This document shows positions 38,832 through 38,925 of a stretch of 38,925 nt of DNA, one piece after another (position 1 is the stretch's first letter; each line of letters opens with the position of its first letter). The DNA lies in assembly GCA_900765105.1 (NCBI GenBank), contig CAAFQM010000330.1, positions 1 to 38,925 of the forward strand, read 5' to 3'. This stretch comes from an uncultured Faecalibacterium sp. Lineage in GTDB: Bacteria; Bacillota; Clostridia; Oscillospirales; Ruminococcaceae. The translations under genes and the position numbers were made by a program. The notes beneath the pieces were generated by a model. That model saw only the letters and a list, made by a program, of their open reading frames with translations, did not search any database and was not told where the DNA came from.

Positions 38832-38925
38832 ATGAGAGACCATGAGATCATAGAATTGTACTGGGCGCGTAACGAGAGCGCGATTACCGCCACCACAGAA
38901 AAGTACGGGAACTACTGCCATACGA
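38832..38925 (+). CDS. Sigma-70 family (ECF-like) factor, 5' part
   Basis: ATG 38832 follows AAAGGAGGGCGCA and the frame is open to the window end (31 residues). It begins MRDHEIIELYWARNESAIT and continues with TEKYGNYCH. This is the start typical of short sigma factors in clostridial genomes, whose first helix reads D-x-E-I-I-E-L-Y-W. The gene is cut by the window end, so length and domains cannot be checked. It is the third sigma-like gene here. Confidence 0.65.
   Translation, partial: MRDHEIIELYWARNESAITATTEKYGNYCHT

Noticed and set aside
1..38925. CRISPR arrays, rRNA, tRNA, insertion sequences, integrase
   Set aside because: No regular spacer-repeat array, no tRNA-like cloverleaf, no transposase DDE or tyrosine/serine recombinase motif was seen. 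Short RNAs could still be missed by eye.

Overview
The window looks like part of a large conjugative element (ICE or conjugative plasmid) from a Gram-positive Clostridia-type gut bacterium, probably Oscillospiraceae or a relative. The evidence is strong Shine-Dalgarno sites throughout, sortase/LPXTG surface proteins, a Firmicutes-style VirB4/VirB6/VirD4 transfer apparatus and many small genes typical of clostridial conjugative elements. No relaxase, integrase, rRNA, tRNA or CRISPR array is recognisable here. Almost everything reads on the + strand. The two clear exceptions are an opine-type dehydrogenase (12980-14212) and a DUF4143-type ATPase (21027-22328).

Layout. 1-689: the end of one gene and a small helical protein. 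722-12932: the type IV secretion block, starting at a strong extended -10 promoter followed by two terminator-like hairpins. It encodes a VirB2-like membrane protein, a VirB6/TrbL-like protein, a Gly-rich membrane protein, a membrane-anchored C39-type peptidase, a VirB4 ATPase with a PrgI-like N-terminus, two small conserved proteins, a winged-helix protein, the VirD4 coupling ATPase and an S1-domain protein, and ends at a textbook terminator. 12980-14212: opine dehydrogenase cargo. 14361-21005: a complete sortase-pilus operon (Pro-rich lipoprotein, thioester/SpaA adhesin, backbone pilin, two class C sortases). Its promoter is a near copy of the transfer-operon promoter. 21006-22720: an inserted ATPase gene on the opposite strand, followed by the broken 3' end of another sortase. 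22773-29942: regulatory and DNA-handling genes (zinc-finger proteins, two sigma-like factors, an SSB-like protein, DUF932, membrane proteins). 30205-35625: a DUF4942-like protein, a 1008-aa DNA methyltransferase-helicase fusion and small partners. 35672-37072: an AAA ATPase of the DUF234 type with its own promoter. 37201-38573: a ParM/ParR segregation cassette. 38832-end: the start of another sigma-like factor.

How it may work together. VirD4, VirB4, VirB6 and the peptidase would form the DNA-transfer channel. The sortase pilus with a thioester adhesin could hold donor to recipient or to host surfaces, and the shared promoter suggests it is switched on together with transfer. ParM/ParR would stabilise an extrachromosomal form. 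11-bp iterons of the same family lie both before parM and, about 30 kb away, between virB4 and the next transfer gene, which may link segregation to transfer. Many transcription units begin just after a strong hairpin, suggesting element-wide control by termination/antitermination. Family names are from memory of conserved motifs; no database search was run.
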